Assembly (NCBI GenBank): GCA_037893245.1
Contig: JBAIAA010000347.1
Location: 248,001-312,000 of the forward strand
Origin: Crossaster papposus
Lineage: Eukaryota; Echinodermata; Asteroidea; Velatida; Solasteridae
Reading direction: 5' to 3'
DNA length: 64,000 bases
Shown: positions 1-11,323 of the stretch, piece by piece
Position numbering within the stretch: position 1 is the stretch's first letter
How the letters are laid out: the number at the start of each line of letters is the position of its first letter
Program-made: the position numbers and the translations under genes
Notes under the pieces: generated by a model
What the model was told of the DNA's origin: nothing
Seen by the model: the letters and a program-made list of their open reading frames with translations, nothing else
Databases searched by the model: none

Positions 1-3000
1 CATTTAAAAGTAGGATATAACCATCCACATAACCATCCTTAAAAAAATCGGTATCAAAATGTCCTATTTAGACATATCACAATTGAAGTCTCTGAATAGC
101 GAAAGTATGGGGTTGCGTTTGTATTTGTATATTGGAGGTAAATATGCGTTGTCATTCTAGCTTGCGACTTCAGTTCAGTTAGGAGCAATTTTATAATGGA
201 TGAGGTTAGAAAAGTTAAGTTTACAAAGCCAAATGTAAGTCACCGAATAAACTGTGTAGATCGTCAAAATGCCACATTTAAAAAGACAAAGCCAGTCCAT
301 ATAAGTAAAATGGAAGGGCCCCTGTGACATAATAATTATGCGGGTAAAGTCACTTAAGTGGTTTTAATATTTCAGAAGGCCTTTTCAAGGCCTCCTGTGA
401 ATTCTATAAACACCACGAATATGAAGCACACAATCCACGCGACAGCCATGTTACCATGGTGTTCTCCCAGCACCAGGAACAGCTTCAACCTCGTCACTCG
501 TCTCATTATGTCTTGCTCGTTCCTGATTGGATGCTGATCCCATCCGCATGGGTGTATGTGTATTCGGTGATATTATACGATCAAACTTAATAGACTGCCG
601 ATCATTTCTTTGTACGGTTTTGAGCTATGATCCAAGTAGGCTCCCTTCTGGAGGTTGTTACTGCTCTGCAGTGTTTGGATCGCTTATTAACTTAACTGAG
701 TGTGTCACATAGCCTTAAACCCAGACGATCCGTGCTCAGAATTAACCTGCATCTTGGAGAATGGAGGGAGCAGCAGCTTTGGTTATGATGCTATCTTCAG
801 TGGCCGGTAAGATCTCATACATATCACCTGCAGCATATCCCTGAATCTCGGGTGTGTTTATTTAGTATAGTAGTAGCCAGTCTAAGCCCTATAAGAATCG
901 GGGACGCTATACCTCCCATTTTCTGTTGGACTATTTATTGGATGGTTGGATTATTATTATGTTTTGGGGCGAAACTTAATCACTACATAAGATTATAGGA
1001 GTTAAGTTGCCTTTGTTTTTGTTCTGATTTTTCTTTCTAGGTTCTTTCTCTTCGTTTCGTTCTATCCCAAATTCCATAAACCCTGTAGCCTATACATCAT
1101 TTTTCGCCCAGCCACTTTAAACATCCATTGTTGTCTTACAAAGACATAGTCCCTAAAGCGAAGTGTTTTCCCGAGGTGTGAGGTCATGATGACGTCATCG
1201 TATGTCATGAGACATCATTCTAAAGATGCATACTTTAAGGGATTATATCAAGAGATTGAGTTCAAACTTAGTATGTAGGTAGACCAGGACATGCTATAAG
1301 TGAACACAATTGAGGGGACGTTTTGATGACGTGAACATAATGATTTGTGTACAGATATTTTGTATTTTGTCTTTAATTAGCCATATCTAGCCATGTGATA
1401 AAAAGCACAATTTTTTTAACAATTGTCAGGTCATAGATATTTACAAAAAATGTCAATCATCACAATCAAAACAAATGTTAAAAAGGACAAGAACGATGGA
1501 TTAAGCGCTCTCATTTACAATCTACCAAATATTAGAGATAACGTATACTTGCCGTAACGTTAAAGTAATTTTAACTTGTATATCGTGTACTTGTATACAG
1601 TGTTCAGGAAAGGGCGTGTTTTTTTTTCAGCAAGTCTCACAACATTATTATGTTATACACTGTTTCCACAGAAATGTGTGCAGCAATTTATAGTTTTATA
1701 CATGAAAGTTGGATGAAAGTGATAATTATGAATGTTGTGTTTCAGAATTAAATTTATGATGTTGTGTTTCAGAGTGATGTTGTGTTTCAGAGCCACAATC
1801 ACAGAACATATACCGGTTTTCGATGCGGTGTTTACAATTATTTGAGTTAAAGGTTACATATCAAAGTCATGCTTTTTTAAGATGTTTGTCAGATTTCAAA
1901 AGTGACATTTACACATGTATCGGAGCTTTGTGAAACATGTAGAGGGTTGTGCTGTTCTCTGTTTAAGTACATGGGACCATGTTTATCATTATTTTGTTAA
2001 AATGTATGTCTTAACCAGTTTGCGTCAGATAAACAAATCTCAAATTCTAAACGGATCACTAGCTGATAAACAGTTCATGAGTAAGGCCGCAAACAATCGT
2101 GTACTATCCACGGATGACGCGTTATAATCCGTCAGCGCCGCCAGAGCGGTTTGATTATTAAAGTGAAGGACGTGTATACATGCTACGTTCAGACGGAGGC
2201 GTGAGTTAAGCTAATTTAAAAAACACTAAGTTATTCCCTCAGTCCGTTGGAACGCTCTATCCACCCGCACGGCGTAACTAACGCCACCAATAAGGTGGCG
2301 TAACTTGCGCTTCCAAAAAGTGGTGGATTGGAATAAGTTGCGCCAAAGATAACAATCTCCTCCCGCGGCGATGAGCCGTGAAGTGCTGTTGTAACGCAAC
2401 TGACCTGCTACTTTAATCACATTGACCCACGCGCAAAATTGCTATAAGGTGGAACATTTGTCTTAAAAAACATGCTTCTTAACATTTTTTTGGTTATGTT
2501 TAAACGCTTGTTATATTTCTGCTGTCTGTGTATTTTGTTTGATTACTTACAATTGCTTTTTTTCGGAGCCAAAACTCCGCTGTTTTTGCCCAAATATGCC
2601 CCGATAAGCTTTGCGTACATGGTACGGTGCGGTACAGTGATATGGTTGCCATAAAGCCATGTGCTCGCCCCATGCAAAGCATGCATAATGCAGGCAGCAT
2701 TGTGGACTGGTTCCCGCCGCACGCCTCAATGGACAAAATTAGGGACCGGAACCAGTCCATGGCCGACATGCTGCATGTATTTTTCCGTTACACCAAATTT
2801 GACATCGTAAGACGTAACAATGCCCGGCAAACAAACGTCGATGAAGAAAGTCATTTTCTGCAGGTTAATTTTCAGATCATGGTCACCCTTTTCTGTTTTT
2901 TGTATTTTCTGTTTTAATGTACATGTATTGTATTACTCATTTCGTGGTAGTAATACGCTCGTCCTTGAGCGATACAGCGTAGCGTGTTTCTGGTCAGCTC

Positions 3001-3102
3001 GGCGTCCATCGTGACAAGATTTAGGCATACATTCTCCGTTGTTTTCAAAAAGTTATCAACCTTAAACCTTTATCATGTTTTTACAATAAAGCGGTGCAAC
3101 AT
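1..3102. repeat. Segmental duplication, copy 1, left part
   Basis: This block reappears at 58664-61462 in the same orientation. Positions 1-1508 align with 58664-60165 and 2038-3102 with 60435-61462, with scattered substitutions and small indels. The stretch 1509-2037 is replaced by unrelated sequence in the second copy. I see no convincing exon: a short open frame at 527-712 recurs at 59195-59380 only because the DNA is duplicated. The unit 'GATGTTGTGTTTCAGA' is repeated three times near 1730-1790, and a hairpin pairs the two GGACTGGTTCC-type arms near 2703-2760. The opening bases (CATTTAAAAGTAGGATATAA) also occur at 23815 and 58673, so the left border looks like a repeat end. Confidence 0.85.
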
Positions 3103-3270
3103 CTTACGGTCATGAACTTAGTGAACGTATAGTTGAACGTAGTTCATTTGACCGTAGTAGACTGTAGTTTACCGTACTTCAACCGTAGTGCCGTGATTAC
3201 TACGGTCAACTACGGTCAACTATACGGTCAACTACGGTTCACATTACGGTCAAGTAGGGTCAGGTAACAG

Positions 3271-6226
3271 AGGCGTGTGCAGGATTTTTTCCTGCGGGGG
3301 GCTGAATCAAAATCGTTTCGGTAGAGCGAAGCGAGCGGAGAGTCTAACAGCGTTTGGTCCAGGATCACTCTCTAAATGAAGGCCAAGAAAAGTATGCCTT
3401 ATGTGAAAAATCTATCAGACGCTCAACTCTACAACATTGAACTGGTAGCATTGGGCAGGGGCCTTAACTTCATCCCGACCACCCCCCCCCCCCCCCCCCC
3501 CCCCCCACCCCCCCCCCCCCCCCCCCCCACCCCAACAAAAAAAAACCCAAAAAGGTCGACCATCCTTCGCCATTCCCGATCCTTCTTCAGAATGATGAGA
3601 TTACGGTTAAGAATGGCAGGGAGAGTCAGACCTATAAGCTCACACCCGTTCAAACTACATGTACCTTCAACTTGGACTCCCCAACCTACCTTCAATCTAA
3701 ACCTAGAGTCATATATTGAAGGCACTCTGGAGGAACTGTCCAGACTAAAAATTCAAAATGTCAAACTAAATATAACAAAAGCAGAACGTGTTGCGCTATC
3801 TGGCCTTAAGAAAAGACAGGATATTATCATCAAACAATTCGATAAAGGCCGCGGTGTGTGCGTCCTTAACAAACAAGACTACATACGTGAAGGGACACGA
3901 CAATTAACAGGCCCCCACTATGAAGAAATTAACAGGGACCTGACCGATGAAACCGCGGAATTAGTCTCTCAAGCCATACGCCAACTCTACGTGGACGGAC
4001 TCATATCGAAAGACACATCTGAGTTTCTTAACCCCCGCAACCACGACATTAAAACGTTTGAATTCAATGGCAAGTTTTTCAGACAAAAAATTGGCGTGGC
4101 CATGGGCAGTGAATGCAGTCCGGAGATTTGTGACATAACCCTATTCAAATACGAACAAGACAAAATTCTCCCTCACAATCCCTCAATTGTGAGCTACATG
4201 AGGTATAGAGACGATGTTCTTATAATCTTTAACGGAAATGAAAAGCAGGCTGCTGACCTAGTGCAATCACTTAATAGAATTCATCCCACGCTGAAGTTCA
4301 CGTCTGAGATCTCGCACCGCCAAGTCACTTTTCTCGACCTTATTATCTAAAGGCGAACGATTCATACATGAAGGGATATTGGATACTCGAGTCGCTACCA
4401 AAAAAACTGACACATTTCAGTACCTAGCTCGAGATTCAGCACACCCTGAGTCGGTATTCGGCGGATTAATCAAGGGCGAAGTGACCAGATACAAACGTAT
4501 ATGTACCCATTCAAAAGACTTTGAGGAGAGGGTTGAATTCTTCAAAGACAAACTTCAAAAGCGCGGATACAAAAACGAAGACCTATCCCTCCTTTCTCAA
4601 AGGGGCAAGACTCCCGCGGACCCTACATGTAAGCGTGAAAAACCAAAAACAATATCCCACTGGTGTTCGTCCTACCATACTACCCACATGTCGCGCACCC
4701 AGCCCTCAAACGGGCTATCCTCAAACACTGGCCCATGATTAGCAAAAACGAATATCTGAATAGGCTAATTGATACCCAACCCATCCTGGCATACAAACGG
4801 CACAAAAACATAAAATATGAACTTGTTCGATCTAGAACTTAAGCATCTCCACAATCCAACCAAGAGGAACAAAATCTTGATGAGGAGAATCTGCAAATTC
4901 TATTAGAACTATTGAAAGAACAAAACAATGATCAAAGAAATGGATCTCAAGACTAAAACAAAATAAATAAGTCAACCCCCCCCCCTTGTCCTTGCCATGT
5001 GTCATATAAACCGAAACACAAATAAAAAAAAAGGAAAGCAAAATGAACTATATAAGAGGTTGACTGATGAAGTGCATGATATAGCACAGAAAATATGCCC
5101 TGCTCCCCTTCCAAAAAAGGAAAAAAAAGAGGGGACGGCATATTATCACCGGTAATAATCAATCAATGTGTGAACTAAAAACAAAGGGACCACTGTGGCA
5201 ATACAAAAACCAGAGACAGGGTTTGAAACTCCCGCTTTTAGGGAATGTCTAACCCAATTGGCCTGCAGACGTTTGATGTATTTGCCCGTCCATGAACTCC
5301 AACCACGGACTGTCATCTAGCAGAGATAATGTGGCTAAAACTGACCCCCAGATGCGTGTCTTACAGAAAAAAAGAAAAACAAGAGTTAAGAATGACGCTC
5401 TGGAGAGACCAGTCAAACAGCCACTTTCTAGCATACCCACTAGTTAACGTACAATTACAGATTTTTATCTCGGCAGAACAGTCACAAATACAATCCATAT
5501 GATACTTGTCAGCAGAACCTTTTCCGCGTCTCAAAAAAAATAACGAAAAGCACGGAGGGGTTATCTTGAAACTTGTACACGAAACCCCCCCCCCCCCCAC
5601 CCCCCCCCCCTATTTATACAGACTGCAATCTCGCAACCGAAACGAAAACGATGAGAACAGGTTCTGACTTGTGAAAACTCCCTCCCCCTTCCCACATAGA
5701 ATGAGTTCTGATTCACTGCAGCTTACTCTAGAATTGATCACCAAAAAAACAAAAACAAATTAACTGATCATTCCTTGAAGTATGCCTGCATAAACCGGTT
5801 TCTCTGTGCTATACCTTCTTGCAAAAGCACTCCATTAGAATTAAAAAAACCTAATAGCCTCACAGAAAAAGAAAGTAAATTCCACAAAACCCAGTATTAC
5901 ACGTCCTTCACGTTAATGTCCTTCCCAGGTAACCGAAAATCGTTCTAAAGCACGTCGCCAATTAAAACTATCAACCAATTGGATCATCATGTTCAGTCAA
6001 AGCCGATTGTTTGATCACCAGTTTCTGCCGATTTAATAATTTTTCTTTCTTTCTCTCTCTCTTTCTTTCCTTTTTCGTTTATATATATATATATATTTTT
6101 TCTTTCGTTTTTTCTTTCGTTTTTTCTTTCCTCCTTTCCTTCTTTTTTCTCTTTCATTTTTTTTTGGGGGATCCGCGCGTGCGGGGGGCTTCAGCCCCCA
6201 AAGCCCCCCCCCCCCCTGGACACGCC
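3271..6226. mobile_element. Insertion with GGCGTGT(g/c)CAGG ends carrying a Penelope-like remnant
   Basis: The ends are inverted repeats: GGCGTGTGCAGG on the left, CCTGGACACGCC on the right. The second duplication copy and the inverted relative at 18950-19403 both lack this sequence, so it is an insertion. It holds C-runs (3481-3529, 5585-5610, 6205-6217), a CT-rich microsatellite (6039-6165), and the reverse transcriptase remnant listed separately. 4843-6038 shows no gene that I can recognise. No clear target duplication is visible. The inverted ends and C-runs may belong to a DNA element that trapped or was entered by a Penelope-like retroelement. Confidence 0.5.
3376..4842 (+). pseudogene. 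Penelope-like element reverse transcriptase, decayed
   Basis: Penelope-like retroelements encode a reverse transcriptase and usually a GIY-YIG endonuclease. The first open frame (3376-4350) shows LGRGLNFIPT near residue 26, a proline run from the C-tract, the fingers-region motif IIIKQFDKGRGVCVLNKQDY near residue 150, MGSECSP near 245, and the catalytic YRDD box at residues 277-280. The central palm between about residue 225 and the GVAMGSE block is shorter than in the family. A one-base shift near 4347 moves the frame to 4379-4738 (FQYLAR, GLIKGEVTRYKRIC). A second shift near 4660 leads to a third frame with HPALKRAILKHW and AYKRHKN, ending at a TAA at 4840-4842. No GIY-YIG domain follows. 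The copy cannot be active. Confidence 0.8.
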
Positions 6227-6884
6227 ATAGGGTAAGGTCAACTAGGGTTAACTACGTATATACTAGGTTCACAGTACAGGCATCCAAGGTGACCGTAGAA
6301 ATATTTTCAACATGTTGAAAACTTTTGGGCTAACTACGGCCAAATCATGGCTTTTCCCAAGGTCTAAGTACGTTCATCAGAACTACGGTCCACTACATAG
6401 TGTTCCTTCGTTTTAGACGGTTTCATACGACATGGTAGACGGTGTATACGTCTCATATCCAATCAAAAGCCGTGCAAAACAATACCCCCCCCCCCCCCCC
6501 CCGCCCACCGGGGCCTCGTCCAATCGTTGGCCAGATGACGTCCTGTCGTTATATTAGGCTTTTGTTATTAGTAATGCAAAGATAATGTTACATATTCAGC
6601 ATAATTTAATTTATTTAAATTAAGCTTTTTTTGCGGTTTGTTATAACAGAGAACTAGCTAAGGTGCTCATCAAGCCGTGGAATTTGTCTTCTTTGTTCAA
6701 TTTCTTTGTTCAATTTAGAGTCAGCAGGGAATTTAGCATGGACAAATGCGTTGCTGCAAGGATAGACCATGCATATAGACATTTTCATTAATTTGGGTTT
6801 GAAGAAAGCCGCTGGGGGGGGGGCTTTTTAAAACTTTATTGCATGACTGCAACATGTATAGTTGACAAAATTGCTAATTTGCGG

Positions 6885-8393
6885 TGCTACTACTAGTGAA
6901 TAACAAATAACCGCTCAACTTGCTTCCAAACTCGACGGTGGGTGCAAAGGCTTAATATTCCTCGCCTCTTTCTTTTTGTAATATAAATAAGCCAACTCCA
7001 ACCGCTTATTTTGAGGCAGTAGGGCTACTTAAATTATTATGAGCGAACACTAATGGTTTTTGTATCATTGTTCAACAAATCTCCCTGCCTCAATACCGAG
7101 AGCTTAATCGTCATTTGGGTGACTGATTGATACTACAATATTCACAACTCGGAACACAAACGGAGCGGAAATTGTTCAGCTTATCAAAAAGACAAAAGGC
7201 ACAGTTCGTTTTATTAGTGGCTTTTAGCTTTATTGAACTAGGAATAAATACAGTTATTATTTCATTTAGTTACTATGGGGATTTCGGTAATGATCGCCAC
7301 GTCAAATGTTTACAATAAATCTTACAATTGTGCCTGCTTATGAATAGTACAAAGACCGCAATTACTGTGTAAGTGTATTGTGTTTTCGGGGGAAAATAGA
7401 ATAGAAGTAAATATATTTTCATTTATTTTGATGCTACAAAATTGGTCAAAGTTTTAAATAGATGTTTAACAACAAGGCCTACCGTGTTGACGTTTTGCTC
7501 AATTGATATTACGTTTTCTGTTTAGAGGGAAAAAGAAAACATAATGCACATGTTTGGGTATTGTGAGTTTTCTTTGCTGACGCATGGTTCCAAACTATTT
7601 CTGGTGAAATTAATTCACACAGGTTTGATGTATAAAGGGACGAGCTTGTCAAAAATGACAATGTTTTCAATATCGATTTTTTCGCTTTAAAGATAGGATA
7701 CACCATTTGAAGATATCGAAAAATATTACTACCGAATAATTAAGAAATGTCTTACATGTATTTGAAAGTATATAATGATTGTAGGCATCCAGCAAAATGA
7801 TTGCGCTATATATCCTGTAATTGGACGGCAATCGCGAAAATACAAGAACAACATAAGAGCAACTAGTAGGCCGTAGTCAATCTTTTTTTCAAAACAACAG
7901 GTGGCTCAACTCGTACGTAGTTGCTTCGTAATCGAAACAAAAACGAAACGTAATTTTTGTCTGGACTATAAAGGCGTAATCGTGTTCTAAAAAGAATTTA
8001 AACTTTACTTCATGTGTAGGTTAACTGAACTAGTTGGTGTCTAAAGCCATGTTCCCATTGGACTTAATTTTGTTAGAGTACCGCGACTTTTCTTTAGAAT
8101 GACAAAATTAAATCCAATGGGGACGCACGGTAAACTGACCTCCCTGTCAATTTACCGCGACCGTGATGTAAAATGAACAGGCCGAAAGAGGTCGCGGAAG
8201 ACTTCCGCGCAGCCACGGTAAATTATCAATGTGTGACAATGTGTGGCAATGTGTGACATTCTGCTAGTCTCGAACAGCGAATGAACCGTTCCGTCGCGGA
8301 ATATAAGTCCAGGTGGGAACGCGTGGTAGATTCACGCTAAGGAATGCCGCGGTAAGTTTCCGCGTGGCCGCGGAAGAAAAAGTCCAATGGGAA
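6885..8393. repeat. Segmental duplication, copy 1, right part
   Basis: This matches 62490-64000 in the same orientation. Small differences occur in the first part, for example a short insertion near 62850 and missing bases near 63105. The last 540 or so bases (about 7850-8393) appear identical in both copies by eye. A half copy of the TTAA-target MITE starts at 7691 and the MITE at 8044 closes the block. No gene is recognised. Confidence 0.9.
7691..7835. mobile_element. Half copy of TTAA-target MITE (AGGTAGGATACACC family)
   Basis: It begins AGATAGGATACACCATTTG directly after a TTAA (7687-7690) and matches, in inverted orientation, the right half of the full copy at 16949-17317. The match ends near 7835, so one terminal repeat is missing. 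The same half copy occurs in the second duplication copy at about 63296-63440, so the loss came before the duplication. Confidence 0.65.
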
Positions 8394-8401
8394 CACGGCT
8401 T
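8044..8401. mobile_element. MITE with AAGCCATGTTCCCATTGGAC terminal repeats
   Basis: The 22-base terminal inverted repeats read AAGCC(a/g)TGTTCCCATTGGACTT and are flanked by TA on each side. The interior of about 310 bp has no reading frame. It is rich in CCGCGG- and TTCCGCG-like words in both orientations, so the subterminal region is built from short reiterated motifs. The same MITE is cut by the window edge at 63650-64000. Confidence 0.75.
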
Positions 8402-8403
8402 TA

Positions 8404-8814
8404 TACTTGTAATAGGCGTCCCCTGACATAAATATTTTTTTTCCAAACTGTTGCAAAGCATTGACGTCTCCAATATAAGCTTGGAGAAGTCCACCACTTT
8501 GTTTCTTCTGTTCGTTGAAATCATTTGTCTTAATCTTTTATATTTACATTTATTCAGTGGCAATAAATATGAAGACGGATACAAATAAGATTGAATATGA
8601 ATGGTTTAATTCTCCCCAACATGCACATAAGGCCAACATTAATAGCACTAATTAAGTTTTGCGGTGTAAATATAAGTATATTGACCGATAAAGGTACAGT
8701 TGCCATGACTTCCATCCGCATTATTCCAGTGTTTGTTTAGCTGTTTGCTCTTGTTCTGCCGTTTTGTCTTTACTTATTGTACATGTGCAATAATGAATGT
8801 CACGTGGTGTAAGT
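8404..8814. other. No gene seen
   Basis: AT-rich sequence between the MITE at 8044-8401 and the duplicated marker at 8815. No exon, tRNA or recognisable repeat end was found. Confidence 0.4.
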
Positions 8815-8945
8815 TCCCCCAATCAATAACAAGGATCTGTATGTCAGTTATATAATTTTTGATGATACAACGGACTTGACTCGGTCCCAACTTTAATCGT
8901 TTTAGTTTCCTTTGAAATCTTCCTAAGAACCTTATCATGTCACGT
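8815..8945. repeat. Local duplicate with the empty MITE site
   Basis: This 130-bp stretch (AATAACAAGGATCTGTATGTCA onward) is repeated at 13520-13830. In the second copy a MITE with TTA target duplication sits at the position that reads simply CAGTTATATAA here (TTA at 8848-8850). It is therefore a natural pre-insertion allele. It is followed at about 8960-9035 by one diverged monomer of the 93-bp satellite found at 12464-13420. Confidence 0.8.
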
Positions 8946-9049
8946 AAACAAAAAAGATTTGTAGAAAAGAGATGCGAGTTTTAATTGCTTATTCATTGTA
9001 TATAGAGGCACAGTATGTAGAGCCCAGCAGGACCAGGTAGAACTAGACA

Positions 9050-9293
9050 TGTGTTTGTGGCCAAACACAGAGCTATTTCAGATGTCTAAAATGACTTTCA
9101 ATATGTGGGTGGTGGTCTAGTGTGTATCAAGTCTGAAATCGATCGGATTTACCAAAGTGCCAAATATATTGCTTGAAAAAACGTGTACAGATGCTATTAA
9201 CAATTTATTGTGACGTCACATGGCCCACGATGACGTCATCATCACGAGTTTTTTCTTGGCCCTCCTGAAGATGGTGGTCGAAGAGTGTGCTAA
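9050..9293. repeat. CRE-rich tandem repeat, left part
   Basis: It contains the palindrome TGACGTCA in CGATGACGTCATC and GTGACGTCACATG contexts and the marker AACGTGTACA. The same unit continues after the 2-kb element at 11324-12370, so this array was split by the insertion at 9294. Confidence 0.75.
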
Positions 9294-11323
9294 TGCTAGG
9301 AGTCCACTGGGCCGCGCCAGTTGGTGCCAGTTCGCGCAAAAGATTATGTGATTGGCGCGTAGTGGTTCGCTGTGGCGCCGAATTAATGTCCGCTCGGCAT
9401 GTGTCGCCAAGTGGAATAAACTGGGTGCCATATGGCGTGCGCCAAATGCCACCCGGTTTGCTCCAAAATGTTGCGCCAGTTTGCGCCAGTTCGCGCCATT
9501 ACACGGCCATTTGATTCCAAAATTCACCCTGTTGGCGCCATTCGCGCCAATAGACGGCTACTTTGCGCCACTTGGTGATTAGTTTGTGCCAAAGGTCGCC
9601 AAATTGGTTTGAACTTGCCGCCGCTTGGCGCTACTTGCCGACTATATAAATACCGGCCATCGGCTACCTGGTTCAGACCCTCCTCAGCTGCTGTTGCTAG
9701 GAGTCCACTGGGCCAGCGCCAGTTGGTGCCAGTTCGCGCAAAAGATTATGTGATTGGCGCGTAGTGGCTCGCTGTGGCGCCGAATTAATGTCCGCTCGGC
9801 ATGTGTCGCCAAGTGGAATAAACTGGGTGCCATATGGCGTGCGCCAAATGCCACCCGGCTTGCTCCAAAATGTTGCGCCAGTTTGCGCCAGTTCGCGCCA
9901 TTACACGGCCATTTGATTCCAAAATTCACCCTGTTGGCGCCATTCGCGCCAATAGACGGCTACTTTGCGCCACTTGGTGATTAGTTTGTGCCAAAGGTCG
10001 CCAAATTGGTTTGAACTTGCCGCCGCTTGGCGCTACTTGCCGACTATATAAATACCGGCCATTGGCTACCTGGTTCAGACCCTCCTCAGCTGCTGTTGCT
10101 AGGAGTCCACTGGGCCAGCGCCAGTTGGTGCCAGTTTGCGCCAATGCAATTTGCTGTGGCGCCTAGTGTCGCCAATAAGGTGCCTAGTGGCGTGTAGTGG
10201 CTCAAACTGCCTCCCAACTGGCTCGTGGTGGCCCGTAACGGCACCAAATTTGAATGTGGCGGCAAGAAAATTTCAAAATGTTTGAAATTTTCGTCGCGCC
10301 ACTTGCATCGAGCAATCAGCGCCAAGTGTCCGCCAAGTGGCACCAAATGGCGCGAACATATCGCCCTTTGGCGCAAACAATCCGCCTATTGGAATCCACT
10401 GGAATGTAATGGCGCGCGCCAAATAATTCCAACAGAGGCGGATAGCCCGCCAAAGCGCGCCAAATGTGCAGTGGCGCGAGCCAAACGGCACCCGATTGGT
10501 GACTACTTCGCGCCAAATGCCACCTGGTTGCCCGCCATTTGGCGCTACTTGCCGCCTATAAAAGCAGCTGAGGAGGGTCTGAACCAGGTAGCCGATGGCC
10601 GGTATTTATATAGTCGGCAAGTAGCGCCAAGCGGCGGCAAGTTCAAACCAATTTGGCGACCTTTGGCACAAACTAATCACCAAGTGGCGCAAAGTAGCCG
10701 TCTATTGGCGCGAATGGCGCCAACAGGGTGAATTTTGGAATCAAATGGCCGTGTAATGGCGCGAACTGGCGCAAACTGGCGCAACATTTTGGAGTAAGCC
10801 GGGTGGCATTTGGCGCACGCCATATGGCACCCAGTTTATTCCACTTGGCGACACATGCCGAGCGGACATTAATTCGGCGCCACAGCGAGCCACTACGCGC
10901 CAATCACATAATCTTTGGCGCGAACTGGCACCAACTGGCGCTGGCCCAGTGGACTCCTAGCATGTATGAACAACATCTCTACTAAATATGGCGCAACTTG
11001 GCGCGCGCCATTACATTCCAGTGGATTCCAATAGGCGGATTGTTTGCGCCAAAGGGCGATATGTTCGCGCCATTTGGTGCCACTTGGCGGACACTTGGCG
11101 CTGATTGCTCGATGCAAGTGGCGCGACGAAAATTTCAAACATTTTGAAATTTTCTTGCCGCCACATTCAAATTTTGTGCCGTTACGGGCCACCACGAGCC
11201 AGTTTGGAGGCAGTTTGAGCCACTACACGCCACTAGGCACCTTATTGGCGACGCTAGGCGCCACGGCAAATTGCATTGGCGCAAACTGGCGCCAACTGGC
11301 GCTGGCCCAGTGGACTCCTAGCA
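9294..11323. mobile_element. PIF/Harbinger-type non-autonomous element with TGGCGCC arrays
   Basis: The ends are inverted repeats, TGCTAGGAGTCCACTGGGCC and its complement, flanked by TAA on both sides (9291-9293, 11324-11326). A 3-bp TWA target is typical of PIF/Harbinger. The element is almost wholly made of short words around TGGCGC(C) in both orientations. Its architecture is arm A (9294-9694), A again (9695-10096), arm B (10097-10560), inverted A (about 10561-10962), then inverted B (about 10970-11323). The span 10097-10962 is itself a complete unit with both ends. Each A arm ends in CTATATAAATACC, and B ends in CCTATAAAAGCAGCTG. Long open frames in this region come from the repeat composition, and no transposase is present. 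Confidence 0.8.
10550..10620. promoter_or_regulatory. Head-to-head TATA-box pair at the centre of the TGGCGCC element
   Basis: TATAAAAG lies at 10557-10564 on the plus strand and TATATAAATA at about 10602-10613 on the minus strand, about 40 bp apart with CTGAGGAGGGTCTGAACC between them. The same minus-type box recurs in the two direct A arms, near 9645 and 10046. A divergent promoter is a reading of the motifs only; no transcript evidence is available. Confidence 0.4.

Larger units (their letters stand above)
3103..6780. mobile_element. DNA element with ACGGTCAACTACGG subterminal motifs, interrupted
   Basis: The sequence starts with CATCTTACGGTCATGAAC and goes on with many direct and inverted variants of 'ACGGTCAACTACGG'. 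It is broken by the insertion at about 3271-6226, then resumes with the same motif and with 'TCGTTTTAGACGGTTTC'. An inverted, uninterrupted relative lies at 18950-19403 and ends with CATGACCGTAAGATG. A third partial copy lies at 61463-61622. No coding sequence belongs to this element, so it looks non-autonomous. The inner end is not clear; the last shared bases with the 18950 copy are near 6780. Confidence 0.55.

Noticed and set aside
527..712. Open frame conserved at 59195-59380
   Set aside because: Conserved only because the region is duplicated. Flanking non-coding DNA is equally similar and no domain is recognised.
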